Positions 21,017 through 32,040 are shown, counted from the stretch's first letter. The stretch is 64,000 nucleotides of DNA from Zygnema cylindricum (GCA_037447655.1 JBBHKE010000050.1:124964-188963), one strand, 5' to 3'. Translations and numbers: made by a program. The notes: generated by a model not told the origin, from the sequence alone.

Positions 21017-22617
21017 CTCCCCTTATTTTCTAGTCTATTTTCTTTCAACTTCCACAAACAAGTAAACAAACACCCCCTCCCTTTTTTTTTTCTTTTCTTT
21101 TTCCTTTTTTCTTTTCCTTTCATAAAACTTAAGTATTTAACACAGTGCATTAAATGAACTGAAATGATAATTGCATCACGCATTTTATTTAACATCCCTT
21201 TTTCCATAAATCCGAGCAAAGATTTTATCCACTTCATCACTCTTTCATCCACACACAAACCGATTTCCCTCTTGCGATCCAAACAGCCAGCCCCATTTTC
21301 AATCTGCAACATACACCCAGATGCTAACCCTTTTACAGGCACATCTTCACAAGTGACGTCACACCAAGTAGTGATGTCAAATCCATCCACCCCCAAATAT
21401 TCCCAAAAAACACTAGTCCCCACTAAGTTCCTCATAAGATCTACATCTTTCGTACTCATATTTTTATCCATGATAATTACCCCATTTTCTGAACCTCCCT
21501 CACTCTCTCCCATGGAATTCTTTCCACTATTACTTTCTAATTTAATTCCCAATAAATATTTCTTCTCCCCTAAACCTTTAATCAAATATTTATCTTCTCC
21601 CCTATCCTTTGAAACCTCTTCGAGTTTCACTTCTCCCCTTTCCTCGGAATCCGTTGAAGTCTCCCTTTCTGACCAGTTTTCTGGTTCCCTATAATCTATA
21701 AAATTATCCTTATTAATTTTATCTTTCCCGTTTTCACTTATGGATCCTAGAACTGACTTTCTCATTTCTAAGTCATACACTCTACACTCCTCAACATCCT
21801 CAAGTACCTCCTCTCTCTTTACTTCCCTTATACCTCCAAAAGCACACTGTTGCCTTCGTGCAATTACTGTGTGCTTTTCTTTCTTCCCCATACTACTAAT
21901 CCGGAGAAGCTCTAAAATATCTTCATCATTTTTCTCCTCTTCCCCTTTTTCCTCCTCATCCACATTCCAACTTCTAAGGTTTTCCAAAGAAGGGCATTCC
22001 TCCATATAATGACCCGGTTCCCTACAAAAGAAGCAAGCCCCCTTTTTTAAAGCTCCCCTTTCTTTTCCTCTCCCTCTCTTTCCACCAAAGTTCCGATAAG
22101 GTTTACCTTTTTCTTTCTTTCTCTCATCACGCTTCCGCTCGTCACCACCTTTCCTCTCATCACGATTCCGCTCGTCACCGCCGTTCCTCTTATCACGCTT
22201 CCGCCAATCACCACCAGCTGAAAATGCATTGACCCTGTCCTTTCCCCTACGAAGCTCCAAAGTGCTTTCCTTCACAAGAATTATCCCCATGGTAAAGCTC
22301 CAAGTCCATGAGGAGCCATCCATTGCCTGCATACGACAAATTATGTTTTCGTACTCATCTGGGAGTTTCATAATCAGTGTATTAATCTTACTCTCCTCAG
22401 ATTCTACATATCCCGCACTAGTAAGCTCAACATATAACGCAGCAATATCATTGCAAAACTCTATCATGCTACCGCCTTTATAAACGTAGGCATCTATTTC
22501 CTGTTTTACTAATTGCTGCCTCTGAATAGTCTCACTCTTATAAATCTGAGTTAGTGCTTCCCATATCTCTGAAGACTTGGTTAGACTTAAAAGAGTGATA
22601 GCTATCGACTTAGACAC
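20977..22617 (-). CDS. B2 Gag-rump fusion ORF (main part)
   Basis: It is a long open frame read on the minus strand. It continues Gag from 22617 (KSSEIWEALTQIYKSETIQ, LIMKLPDEYENIICRMQ), passes charged RDERKGGDE repeats (about 22090-22210), and has a perfect knuckle CFFCREPGHYMEEC at 21994-22035. It then passes CAFGGIRE directly into scraps aligned with the integrase C-terminal region (CRVYDLEMRKS), the RT tail (GLGEKKYLLGIKLES) and RNase H (DITTWCDVTCEDVP, MKWIKSLLGFMEKG). No RT or integrase active site remains. The frame stays open across all joins and reads into the LTR. Whether the rump is expressed is unknown. Confidence 0.85.
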   Translation of the reverse strand: MSKSIAITLLSLTKSSEIWEALTQIYKSETIQRQQLVKQEIDAYVYKGGSMIEFCNDIAALYVELTSAGYVESEESKINTLIMKLPDEYENIICRMQAMDGSSWTWSFTMGIILVKESTLELRRGKDRVNAFSAGGDWRKRDKRNGGDERNRDERKGGDERKRDERKKEKGKPYRNFGGKRGRGKERGALKKGACFFCREPGHYMEECPSLENLRSWNVDEEEKGEEEKNDEDILELLRISSMGKKEKHTVIARRQQCAFGGIREVKREEVLEDVEECRVYDLEMRKSVLGSISENGKDKINKDNFIDYREPENWSERETSTDSEERGEVKLEEVSKDRGEDKYLIKGLGEKKYLLGIKLESNSGKNSMGESEGGSENGVIIMDKNMSTKDVDLMRNLVGTSVFWEYLGVDGFDITTWCDVTCEDVPVKGLASGCMLQIENGAGCLDRKREIGLCVDERVMKWIKSLLGFMEKGMLNKMRDAIIISVHLMHCVKYLSFMKGKEKRKKKRKKKGRGCLFTCLWKLKENRLENKGSVDIWVFSRSVLG

Positions 22618-22672
22618 ATATCTAAGTATGAGATGTTTTGCTCTAGTGTTTTTGTATTCCCATATTTTTGTG

Positions 22673-23029
22673 TCATTTTTCTTCAGTTTTAGTCCCTATA
22701 TGTGGTACCATAGCTGAGAGCCTAGCTCCCCTCACCATAGGTGTCCCTTTTTCCTTCTCCCCTATTTCCCCATCCACGGAAAGGTTTTTCCCTTCACCTT
22801 CCGTTACATCTGAACTCCGGATGATATTCTGGGCAGTCTCAGATGATTCTCCGTAGTAAGCTCCTCCAAAGCTAGGTGGCGGACATCTCACTTGTCCCGC
22901 AACAATTCCCCATAAGTGCTTCTCGAAAAGCAATCCCTCCATTGTAAACGCCCAATACGTGAAGCCTGTTCCATCAAACATAGGCACCCTAGATGGTGGG
23001 CCCATAACCTGAAACTCTGAGACCTCCAT
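22673..23029 (-). CDS. B2 gag, first part (one frameshift from the rest)
   Basis: The ATG at 23027-23029 is within the LTR and gives MEVSEFQVMGPPSRVP. It ends near 22673, where the T-run CATTTTTCTTCAG has one more T than the matching stretch of B1. B1 reads straight through here, so B2 carries a single-base frameshift splitting gag at about codon 118. Confidence 0.88.
   Translation of the reverse strand: MEVSEFQVMGPPSRVPMFDGTGFTYWAFTMEGLLFEKHLWGIVAGQVRCPPPSFGGAYYGESSETAQNIIRSSDVTEGEGKNLSVDGEIGEKEKGTPMVRGARLSAMVPHIGTKTEEK
22997..23009 (-). promoter_or_regulatory. Primer binding site of B2
   Basis: It is a perfect 13 nt complement to the initiator tRNA-Met anticodon arm, abutting the LTR at 23010 and translated within gag. 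Confidence 0.85.
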
Positions 23030-24184
23030 TGGCCCTCAGAGTATGCAGATCCAAAAGAAGCTAATCTAGATAGTGCCGACTCCAAGTTAATATAAACCTA
23101 AGTGACTGACCCCTTGACAGTCACAACCCCAATATAGATTCACCCATGTGAAATAACACTTTCTGTGTGCTCAGTTCCACCACAGAATGCAAAGTTAGAA
23201 TATGAGATTTGGACACATTCACCCACTTTGACTTTCCCTTAGAAATACAGCCACCCTGGCAGACAAAAACTCTGACCGACTACACCCCTGTGTAGCCTAG
23301 ACTCCCCTGAGTCCGCAGCAAAAAGAATCACTGAAAATGGTCAAGTAAATTGATAGATATGGCTGGCCAAAGTTTGCCATTTATACAGAGTGCTCTTTGG
23401 GAGAGGCAGCTGACTACCCAAAACTTTCTAAGTCCTATTCCCTCTCTAAAACTCTATCTACTGAAGTACGGCACCAATCAAATTACTGTATCGTACAGAA
23501 AAGTACAGGTGCCGGTGTACTTTCTGTACGGCCATTGTACGACATGGCCAAAATGTCGACACGTGTCAAATCAGGATTAGTTCCTGTAATCTCCGGAATT
23601 CCCGTAATCCAATGTTATTACGCCACGTGTTATCTGACGTGGCAAAGACCGTAAAACGCCAAAAGTACATTTCCGTGATCGCGGCGCTTATCGCGGCCGT
23701 CCGATCAAAACCGGCTATAATCCTAGCCGCTGAAATTCGACGCGCGGTATTCGTTTCGCTATCGAAACAAATGCGCGGTATCCGTTCTGTCCCCATACCG
23801 TACTTCGTACTAAATCAAACTGTATCTATGTACAAAGTATCTATAAGCCGTTAAACGGATTTATCTACATACAAAGATTTATATATTTATCAAACCTTAT
23901 ATATCGTAATATCATTCTTAGACTTAACGGCTAGAGCTAACGGCTACTGCCGATTGACGGACGGCAGGTACCAGGATCAATTCCTGCGTCCGGCAGCCTA
24001 CTTTTGGTAAGTCTAATTCTCCCCCTGTCTTCTCTTGAGAGCCTAGGCAGCCATGGCTCTAGCTCCCTATCCAGCCTTCAGTGACTACAACAAGTGTGGG
24101 GGCTTGGATAGGGGAGTTAGAGGCAGACCGCCTCAGCTCTTTTTCTATCCTAATACAGACCTAGAAAATACCCAAATATCAACA
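23010..24184 (-). repeat. 5' LTR of B2 (1175 bp)
   Basis: It is the partner of 19842-21016, with only scattered mismatches by eye. It carries the gag ATG close to its 3' end (element sense), the hairpin at 23299-23314, GTAC palindromes near 23490-23550, and a stem region near 23940-24000. Confidence 0.95.
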
Positions 24185-24763
24185 ACTCCTCAGACTCTTT
24201 TTAACAGATTGTCAAGCCTCCGCTAAAAGACCAAACTATCAACAATAGATCTTTCGGCAATGGCAACCAAATACCTCATCGCGGTCCGAATTTCGTTTGG
24301 ACCCATGGGGCAAACCGCCCTCGATAATTGGATTGCGGAGTAGGCCATCTAATATGTCAATCCAACCGCCAAAGAAATCTTGCTGGCCGCAATGAAGCTT
24401 TATGATCACTTCATCCATAGAGAGGCCCAAAAAAAAGTGGTTAAAAGCAAAACCAAAGGGAATTTTGCAAGATTTGCTTGAGAAATGCCACTTGATAATG
24501 AAGAGTCAGCCGAACTCTTAGCTTTGCGGAAGCTCAAGGGGAAACAGGTGGCGGATACAGGATCCGAACCCGCCATGGGGGCCGATGACGGCGTCTTCCC
24601 ATACAATTGTTTAAACTGTCATCAAACAGGTCATGGATGGAAGCGCTGCCCCCTGAAGCTCAAACGGGAATTAGCCTTTAAGCTAAAGGAATGGGAGAAG
24701 GAGAGAGGTGAAAGGACCAAGAGGAAGCAAGAAAAGGAAGAAGTAGAAGGGTGGGATGACTAA
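24185..24763 (+). pseudogene. Gypsy gag C-terminus with CCHC knuckle
   Basis: It resumes the capsid after B2 and reaches a clean zinc knuckle CLNCHQTGHGWKRC (24608-24649, C-x2-C-x4-H-x4-C) followed by a basic, Lys/Glu-rich tail (KEWEKERGERTKRKQEKEE). Nucleocapsid knuckles bind genomic RNA. Stops occur upstream near 24220-24340 and 24478. Confidence 0.8.
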
Positions 24764-26434
24764 ACTCTTGTTAACAAAGACAATTACCGTCCAACTCCAC
24801 GATCCGAGACTGCAAATATGTCGCTAGCCCAGTTGCGACAGATAAAACTTCCAAAATTTGATGACGCGCAAATCTTTATTGAATTCAGGGGCAAATATAC
24901 TACTGAGGGCTCTAAGTGTGAGGCTTCCATTTTCATGGGTCACAAGGAAGGGCAGTGTTTCCGAAAGAATGGGGTCCCGAAAGAGATGATGCAATATGCA
25001 CTGTTTACCAGCGAAGGTGAAACTGCCGTGAATCCTCTCCCAGTGCAACTTGTTTACCATTGGGGATGCCGCACCCCGGAAAACCCGGAACCATAGCCCA
25101 CAGGTCAAGCACGACTAACCCCGGGGATTATAAACTAACAGCAGAGCTAGCAGATGGCCGCCATGGCGCAGAATTGGCAGCCCTGCGATTATGATCACCC
25201 TCCAGAACTCCTGCTCTGACGGCCGCCCATAAACTAATTTGGAGAAAAAAGGAGTTATTACAGAAGCTGGTGGAGCTTGAACAACAAACCGCGGCAGGCG
25301 AAGACGATGACGAGGTGATGGGGTGGGACATGGAACCTCCTAAAGCACATCATGAACAAACCTTCTTTTTTGGAGCCTAGAATGTCCGTGTGGGGGACAA
25401 TTGCAGGCAGCTTCGTAACTTAACCTTGGCGCAAAGACATGCAAAAGGTGGTTCCAGGAGACCATAACATGAATGCTACTGGACCTTTCTCCTTTACCCC
25501 TAGGGCCATAATTCTGAAAGACAAAATAGGTCTTGGGATCAAATCCACCAACCCGCCTCCACCAGCCGCGAAAAAACTGCCTCTCGGATTCAAAAATTTC
25601 AGGACAACTAAAACGAGGGAGATGGAAGAATAAGCAAAGGATGAAGAAAAGCGGGACAACCAAGACTGGTTCGAAAAATATTTGGCGGAGCGCTTGGAGG
25701 ATAACACACTAGAAACGCCGCCAGCGCCAGAATATGACCAGGAAAGTGAGGAAGCAGGGGGGGGGGGAAAGGAGAAACAACCGGAGGAACTAGCAGATTC
25801 CCCCATTTCGTCGCTAAAAATTCAACCTCCTTCCTCGAAACGAGCAGTGATGTTAGTAAGGCATCTAATGCCCTACGCCCTCACCCACGTGAAAACACTG
25901 GCCTCTTCCCATAACGTGCCGAAGGAAGTTCTCATCCAGGCCCTCAGAGAGGAAATTCATTCAAGAGGGAGGAAACACTGGGACGATCAGGCCAAATCCG
26001 ATTTTTGGTCCGCAGACCCAAAGACCCCTATGATCGATAGGAACTACAAAACGTTATCTGTGGCGCTAATCCTCAACAGGACGGGGAATTTCAAACTCAA
26101 CGGATATAGTGGGTATCAAGACGCAGTTGTTGATACAGGAGCGCTCCCAATTCTAATCACCACATCGGCTCTGCAGCAAATGCCTGAAGAACTCCGACCA
26201 AAAATCTGCCCCAGTGACATCTGCCTAAGTACACTAAACAAATGGAGCCAGCTGGTACACGGAATCATCAAAGCTATGTTAATCGTGTTCTCTGATGACG
26301 CAGGTCAGAAGGTCCGAATTCACCTTCTCTTCCTGGTGGTGGAAGGTAAGCAGTTTGAAATTATATTGGGAATGGCGACCTGGACAAGGCTGAATATAGG
26401 ATTAAGTGTGTGGAAGGAGCATTTAACTGTTTAG
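24764..26434 (+). pseudogene. Gypsy linker and aspartic protease
   Basis: The linker (24818-25660) has broken frames of unrecognised content. The frame 25682-26434 is open for 250 codons. It contains the retropepsin active site VVDTGALPILIT (DTG at 26132-26140) and a flap/hydrophobic stretch ending IILGMATWTRLN, which matches the usual ILG-x-DWL-like protease end. The protease would process Gag-Pol. Its frame is the same as that of the RT at 28.4 kb but differs from the methyltransferase between them. Confidence 0.8.
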
Positions 26435-26516
26435 GATCTTGAGGATCCGGAAGAGGTCAAGGTGGTGGTCCCCTGGATCTATGGAATAGGGGTAAAAACA
26501 ATGCTCTTGTAGCCGG

Positions 26517-27800
26517 ATGTTATCCTGTCTATGCGACCCACACACCAAAAGAACTGCTCGCAAGCGCCACCGATATAGCAGACGTGATATAGCAATTCCC
26601 TATTTCCAAGCGGTGGGAAAAGGGATACCAGAACGGATTATTACAGATAACCACATTCGGCGCGAAGTGGACCAATCCTTGACAGTTGTTTTTGCCAAGG
26701 AAAAAGAACCTCGGTCGGAATCTCCGGAAGTTCCGCCCAAAAATCAAAAATACAATCGACAAGTGGTGTCATTATCAATCTCGGATTCAAGACTTCAGAT
26801 ATTATCCCTATTTTCTGGAATTAGCTCAAATCTAAAAGCTGTCTTGAAAGCTGGATATAAAGTAGAGTTATATGTGGCCGTGGAAATTTCACCAGAAGCT
26901 CGGGCTGTCAGTGAACACTGACTACAACAACTCCACTAACTGTATCCCCAACAACTTCCAGTATCCGCCATCTGTAGATCTCACCGGAGTGTCCCACAAA
27001 ATATAGACAATATCCTGAAGCCAAATCTTCCTATGTTCGAGCGAATAGATTTGGTGATTGCACGATGGCCATGTCAAGGATACTCTCTAGCAGGGAAAGG
27101 CAAGGAACATCAGGACATCAAAAGTTGAACCTTCTTCCAGATGATCAAATTAATTTCCTGGCTGCAGCAATCCCAAGACACGCTAGTGAGGTACGTTTTG
27201 GAGAATGTCCACCTGGGAGATGATAAAAGGAAAGAAGTCGCCAATAGCTAGAATCAAGTCAAACATATTCTAGGAGCTCCACTTGTTTTTGATGCAGCGC
27301 AACTGGGATCCAAGGCTCACACAGTTCGGGCATACCGGACCAATTCATACCTCTATCAGTCCTAAACAAGCTCTTACAAACCACAGAACGGATCCCTAGA
27401 TTACTCTGCAACAAATTTTAGGGCCAAGGCGGATGGCCACTCTAGTAACCCAGGCTGATCGTCCTCCGTTCTTCCGGTGCAACCAACTAGGAGCACCTCG
27501 GCGAGCACTGCCAACCTTTGTTTCCTTCCCCAACATCCATGCATATCGAAGGGGAGCAGCCAGAATGATATTGGACAGCGGAATTGGAGTTTGGACAACG
27601 CCAACGGTGGAAGAACGAGAACAAGCCATGGAATTCCAACCTACCAGCATGGCGGCACCAAGTATTTTATACCTCGAGAGGTGCAGCCTAGTGCACCAAG
27701 TATTTTATACCTCGAGAGGTTCAGCCTACTCAGACAGAGCATGGATCTAAATGCGATAACATGGGTGTTAAAACATTCTTTGGCCTTCTCTAGCCTACAG
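26517..27800 (+). pseudogene. C5-cytosine DNA methyltransferase domain inside the gypsy element
   Basis: Motifs appear in the non-permuted order: I (ILSLFSGIS, 26799-26825), II-like (VAVEISPEARAV, from 26877), IV with catalytic Cys (RWPCQGYSLAGKGK, PCQ at 27069-27077), VI (YVLENVHLGD, ENV at 27201-27209), VIII (AHTVRAYRTN, 27315-27344), target-recognition/IX (RALPTFVSF, then PTVEEREQAM, about 27505-27630) and X (SMDLNAITWVL, about 27737-27770). The length, about 330 codons, fits a full catalytic domain. In-frame stops occur at 26919, 26937, 27126, 27249 and 27363. One shift lies between VIII and IX, and another between IX and X coincides with a 38 bp tandem duplication. The family (DNMT3-like versus another non-DRM class) is not settled. 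Confidence 0.82.
27655..27728 (+). repeat. 38 bp tandem duplication in the methyltransferase C-terminus
   Basis: A unit starting GCACCAAGTATTTTATACCT begins at 27655 and again at 27693. Since 38 is not a multiple of 3, it moves the frame by the amount that separates motif IX from motif X. Confidence 0.9.
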
Positions 27801-28369
27801 TCTCTGCAGTCAAGGGCTAGCTACCTTCAAGCTCCAAAGTTGTTAGCGGTTCAGGCCCAATTGCAGCTTGAAGGGGGGAGGGAGGCAAAGAAACAGTTTT
27901 TATCATCAAAATTTTCTAGTCTCAACAATTTACCAAAATTAAGGGATTCCTTAGTGGGGGGGAGAGGAGGCTCGGAGGGGGACAGCTTAGCGGAAGTTGT
28001 TAGCAGCAGCATTTTGACGGGAAGATAGGAGGTAGACCAACAGGTGGGGTTGGAATTGAATATCTCCCGCTAGGGTAGACCCCCAGAGGCATGGGCAGCG
28101 GTTGAACCCCGGAAGATGGATTGGACTTTCGGGGAGTAGTTAGACCCCCAACAAAAGGCCAGGCTCTCCGACCTGTTGGAGTAGAACAAACAGGTGTTCT
28201 CTTCGTCAGATACCGATGTAGGTATCTACAAAGGGACCCATTTCGAATAAATTTAATAGACAAGACGTCTACTTTTTGGCAGAAGCAGTACCCTCTCAGT
28301 TTCAAGGAAAAGGAATTCATCACGCCAAAGGTTGAAACTTTGGTGGAAGCAAGATTGGTGTAGGAAAGT
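27800..28369 (+). other. Gypsy region between methyltransferase and RT
   Basis: There is no clear domain. Frames are broken, with a Ser/Gly-rich segment near 27900-28020 and the start of RT-like sequence from about 28200. Confidence 0.5.
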
Positions 28370-28984
28370 ACCGAACTCCATGGATTTGCGTCCCTAACCG
28401 TTCTCCCACCCAAGAAGGAATTTTTTGGGGAAACGGTAGACTTTCGGATGTATGGAGACTACCGCATGCTTAACACGGCAACTCTACCAGACCGATACCC
28501 AATGCCTACCCCAGAAGAGATTTTTGACTCATTGGCCGGGGCCACGATTTACTCCACATAAGACATGAAGAATGGGTTCCACCAGATCGCCATGGAGCCA
28601 AAGCATCGGGAAAGGACAGCTTTTTGGGCAGGGTCCAAGTTGTATGAATGGCTCTACATGCCATTCGGGCTGAAGAATGCACCAGCCAAATTCTAACGTT
28701 TCATGGACGAGGCGCTCCGGGGGATTGACTGTGCATGGTGCTACATCGAGAATGTTATTATCTTTTCGAAGGAATTCGAGGAACACTTGGAGCACATACT
28801 CATTGTACTTCGGGCTCTCCAAGCAGCGGGCTTGAAATGTCACCGAAGTAAGGGAATTTTTGGGGTGCAAAAAAATATTTACATGGGACACGAAGTTACC
28901 CCGGGACAGTGGGTCCCTGTATGGTCAAGGTGGCAACCCTTGATGCCCTTCCCCCTCCTCATGATGTCTCTGCAGTCCGCATGA
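28370..28984 (+). pseudogene. Gypsy reverse transcriptase (inactive)
   Basis: One frame reads DFRMYGDYRMLN, PDRYPMPTPEEIFD, DMKNGFHQIAMEP (first catalytic Asp kept), RTAFWAGSKLYEWLYMPFGL, then CYIENVIIFSKEF, GLKCHRSKGIFG and YMGHEVTPG. The conserved YIDD is YIEN at 28742-28753, removing both catalytic Asp residues. Stops lie at about 28561 and 28695, the latter at a Gln position. Confidence 0.88.
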
Positions 28985-29059
28985 TTTAGGCCTGGCTAAT
29001 TACTATCGGAGATTCATCCCTGAATTTAGCAGTCACGCACAACTTTTGAACTAGTTGTT

Positions 29060-29570
29060 GCGGAAGGACTAGGAATGGCAGTGGACGGAGGAGCAACAAA
29101 TTTCCTTCCAGTTTGTGAAGGATTTCCTTAAGCAACACCCAATGCTTCGAATGCCCGATCATCAGAGGTCGTTTCTCCTTTACACGGATTGGAGCCAGTT
29201 TAGATTGGGAGCGGTTTTAGCTCAATTGGATGATGCAAGGGTTGAATATGTGGTTGCTTACGCTAGTAGAAGTAACAACCAAGCGGAGGGAAATTACAGC
29301 AGCTACCATGGGTAATTACTGGCGGCTGTTTGGGCCATCCAACATTTCAGACCATATATTTACAGAGTTCATTTCACCTTGATCACGGATCACCAACCTG
29401 TCAAATGGATTATGGAGAATAATAAGCTAACTGGCAAGCTCGCCAGATGGGTGTTAATACTGCAGGAATATGATTTCGACATAATCCACAAGGCGGGAAA
29501 AATCCATGGAAATGACGACGGACTTAGCCGAAATCTTGACCTTTCCACCAGGGATTCCACCATGGCCTGG
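29060..29570 (+). pseudogene. Gypsy RNase H
   Basis: It follows RT in the same element and shows FLLYTDWSQFRLGAVLAQ, AYASRSNNQAEGNYSSYHG (one stop after), WAIQHFRPYIY, TLITDHQPVKWI and DIIHKAGKIHGNDDGLSR. These are the D, E and D positions and the usual Ty3/gypsy tail H-x-G-K-x-x-x-N-D-LSR. Confidence 0.88.
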
Positions 29571-29859
29571 CACGATAAGGATCCCGAAATCAGTTTGGGA
29601 CTCATTCGAGCTTCCTCTTCCTTCATTTGGCTTCCTCAATCAGGGGGGGAATTGTCAACTTTCTCTGCGGACGTGGATGGTCAAGCGCCGATAGGAGCCA
29701 GACGGAAAGATATTCGGAATGATGCTAATACACTCCAATCTGTCCAACAAGGTTTCCCTTTTCCGCATTTGTCGAAGTGCAGTTATCACAACTGCAAACA
29801 CGAATGGCCGCATACGAGTGGGAAAAGGGCATCTTAATCTGGAAGTGGGCAGATGGGAT

Positions 29860-30588
29860 GATGAAAGTGGTTCCTCCCCCGGCCGACAAGGAGACTGATA
29901 TTTTTAACCTTCACCAGCAGTGTAGCCATTTTGGGTAGAAACGTACCACCTCCTTGGTCACAGGATCGTACAAGTGGCACGGGTTGCGGACCCAAGTTAA
30001 CTGGATTGTGCAGACGTGTTCCTTCGTGACTGAGTCAAAGCAGCTTTCGACAAAAAAAGAGATGCTCAGCTTTATTCCCTTCCCATCAAGGGAATGTTTT
30101 ATCGGTGGTCTCTAGATCCGCTGGGTCCTCTCCCCACTAGCAGACGAGGGAACTGCTTTGTATTGGTAATGATAGAGCATTTTTCCAAGTGGATCGAATT
30201 GGTTGTCTTACCCAGGAAGGAGTCCAAGGCGATTGCGGACGCATTCTTGCAGAGAGTGCTGTCCCAATTTGGGGCCCCAACCGAAGTTCTGACCGACCAG
30301 GGCTCCAAATTTGCGGGAGAATTTTCTAACTTGTTGGAATTGTGTCTCATCAACCACCGGCTGACCAGCCAAGACCACCCAGAAGCCGACAGTTTGGCCG
30401 AAAGGTGTGTGCTCACAATGTAGCGGTCACTGCGTAAATATGTTGTGGAAGAGGATCTAGGAGAGTGGGATAGAAGGGTACCTTGGATTGCCATGGGGTA
30501 CCGATTCAGCCGGCAAGCATCCCTCCACTCTTACAGTCCATATTTCATTTTGTTCGGACGACATCCCATCCTCCCCGGTGCAACCTTG
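29860..30588 (+). pseudogene. Gypsy integrase, N-terminal and catalytic part
   Basis: A worn zinc-binding part (LHQQCSHFG, SYKWHGLRTQV, QTCSF) is followed by the catalytic core: SLDPLGPLPTSRRGN (first Asp), VLTDQGSKFAGEF (second Asp), and HPEADSLAER (Glu), then RVPWIAMGYRFS and YFILFGRHPILPG. The DDE residues survive, with a stop at 30421-30423. The solo LTR follows at 30589. Confidence 0.87.
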
Positions 30589-31625
30589 TGCAATTCTGTG
30601 TCCTCCATTGGACTACAGAACACAGAAAGCCTCTAGATAGTATTTAACTAACCCACTTTAAGCCACAACCACTGCTGCCCAAGAAGGCAAACTGACAATT
30701 TGATTGCTCCCCTGTGCAGCGTGGACTCCCCTGAGTCCGTAGCAAAAAGAATCACTGAAAACGGCCAACCAGGCGATAAGTTATGAGGCAGTAAAAATGC
30801 CATTTTGTACAAACTCTCAAAGGGAGAGGTGACTACCTACCAAAATTTTCTAAGTCCTGATTCTCTCTAATAACTCCTATCTACTGAAGTACGGACCAAT
30901 CAGATTACTGTATCGTACACAAAACTACTACTGCCGATGTACCTTTTGTACGGCCTATGTACGACAAGGCTATTAAATGGACGCGTGTCCGCTTTTCACT
31001 CGTCCGTATGTTCCTCGGAATTCTTATGACCGAATGTCATCTCTCCACGTGGCTCTAGGTCATGCCACGTCACAAAACGCCAAAGTGACCACTCCGAGAT
31101 TTCGGCGATGATGTGCGCCGTTGGATTTTATGCGAAACGCAATCTTAGCCGTAATAAATACTTGCGCGACATTTGTTCCGATGTCGAAATAAAATGCGTG
31201 GTATCCGTTTTGAATTAGCGTCGTACGACGTACCTTATAAAACTGAATCTATGTAAGCCGTATACAGTTCTAGTTAAATGAATTTTATCCACTCGAACTA
31301 AATATATATTTATCACATACAATAGCACTTAGCATTGGTCCTAGTCTATTAGGATAAACCTGACCGCTACCGGTCAACTTGACGAACCGCAGGTACCGGG
31401 ATCAAATCTCTGGTCCGTCAAGTATATTTTTAGTAACCTACTAAAAATAGCTATCTGTTGAACTAAGGCAGCCATGGATCAACCTCTCTGTCTTACCTTG
31501 AGTGACTACAACAAGTATGGGAGCTAGAGAGCGGAGGTGGAGGCAGACTGTCCGTCCTTTTCTTTTTCTTTTATAAAAACATATTTAAACCTAGAAAATA
31601 ATCTAGAAATCTATAAATTTCAACA
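30589..31625 (-). mobile_element. Solo LTR of copia family A (1037 bp)
   Basis: It matches the A1 5' LTR end to end, starts TGCAATTCTG and ends CAACA (plus strand). CCTTG at 30584-30588 is repeated at 31626-31630. No internal sequence remains, so it arose by LTR-LTR recombination after insertion in the gypsy integrase. The hairpin GGACTC-CCCT-GAGTCC is at 30723-30738. Confidence 0.97.
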
Positions 31626-32010
31626 CCTTGGCCCAAGCTGTGGTCCTTCTGGAGATGGACAGCAAGGGAACGGTCGAAAAATTGATTGCCGACAAATTGA
31701 TTGCCGACAAGGCCAAGGTATTTCATTGGGAAATGCCTTTGGCCATGGGGAATTAACAAGCAGCTCAGCACCAAGATCAACTCTGGTATTCGCAAAGCCG
31801 GAGCGAGAATTTTGTCCCGCGGCAACGGCGATTTCTGCCCGGGGATTTCGTGTATCGGATGCAACAAAAAAAGCACACTCTGGACATTTCGGCAAGACGC
31901 GTGATCATGAGAGTGGTAGATGTTTACAATAAGGGGGTCTTGATACTAGGAGGAAAAAACGGTCAAAAAATCAAGGAAAATCATATCAATGTAGCTCCTT
32001 GTCAACCTTC
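31626..32010 (+). pseudogene. Gypsy integrase C-terminal domain
   Basis: It resumes after the solo LTR. The segment GDFVYRMQQKKHTLDI, VVDVYNKGVLILGGKNGQ and HINVAPC has the character of the integrase C-terminal SH3-like fold that binds DNA. A stop occurs near 31755 and frames change once. Confidence 0.7.
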
Positions 32011-32040
32011 TGGGGATTGTGAGACGAGCCTACTTTCCAC

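Larger units (their letters stand above)
19842..24184 (-). mobile_element. Complete compact copia-like element B2, non-autonomous
   Basis: It is 4343 bp with LTRs of 1175 bp each (19842-21016 and 23010-24184). The 5 bp target duplication ACTCC is at 19837-19841 and 24185-24189. The primer site is 22997-23009 and the polypurine tract 21017-21029. The internal part is only 1993 bp, against about 4.4 kb in A and C elements. It encodes gag plus a compressed rump in which protease, integrase and most of RT are gone. It is inserted in the gypsy gag. It depends on enzymes supplied by other elements. Confidence 0.95.

Noticed and set aside
26529-26762. A minus-strand gene opposite the methyltransferase start
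   Set aside because: No motif is seen, and the plus strand has the clear methyltransferase motifs.
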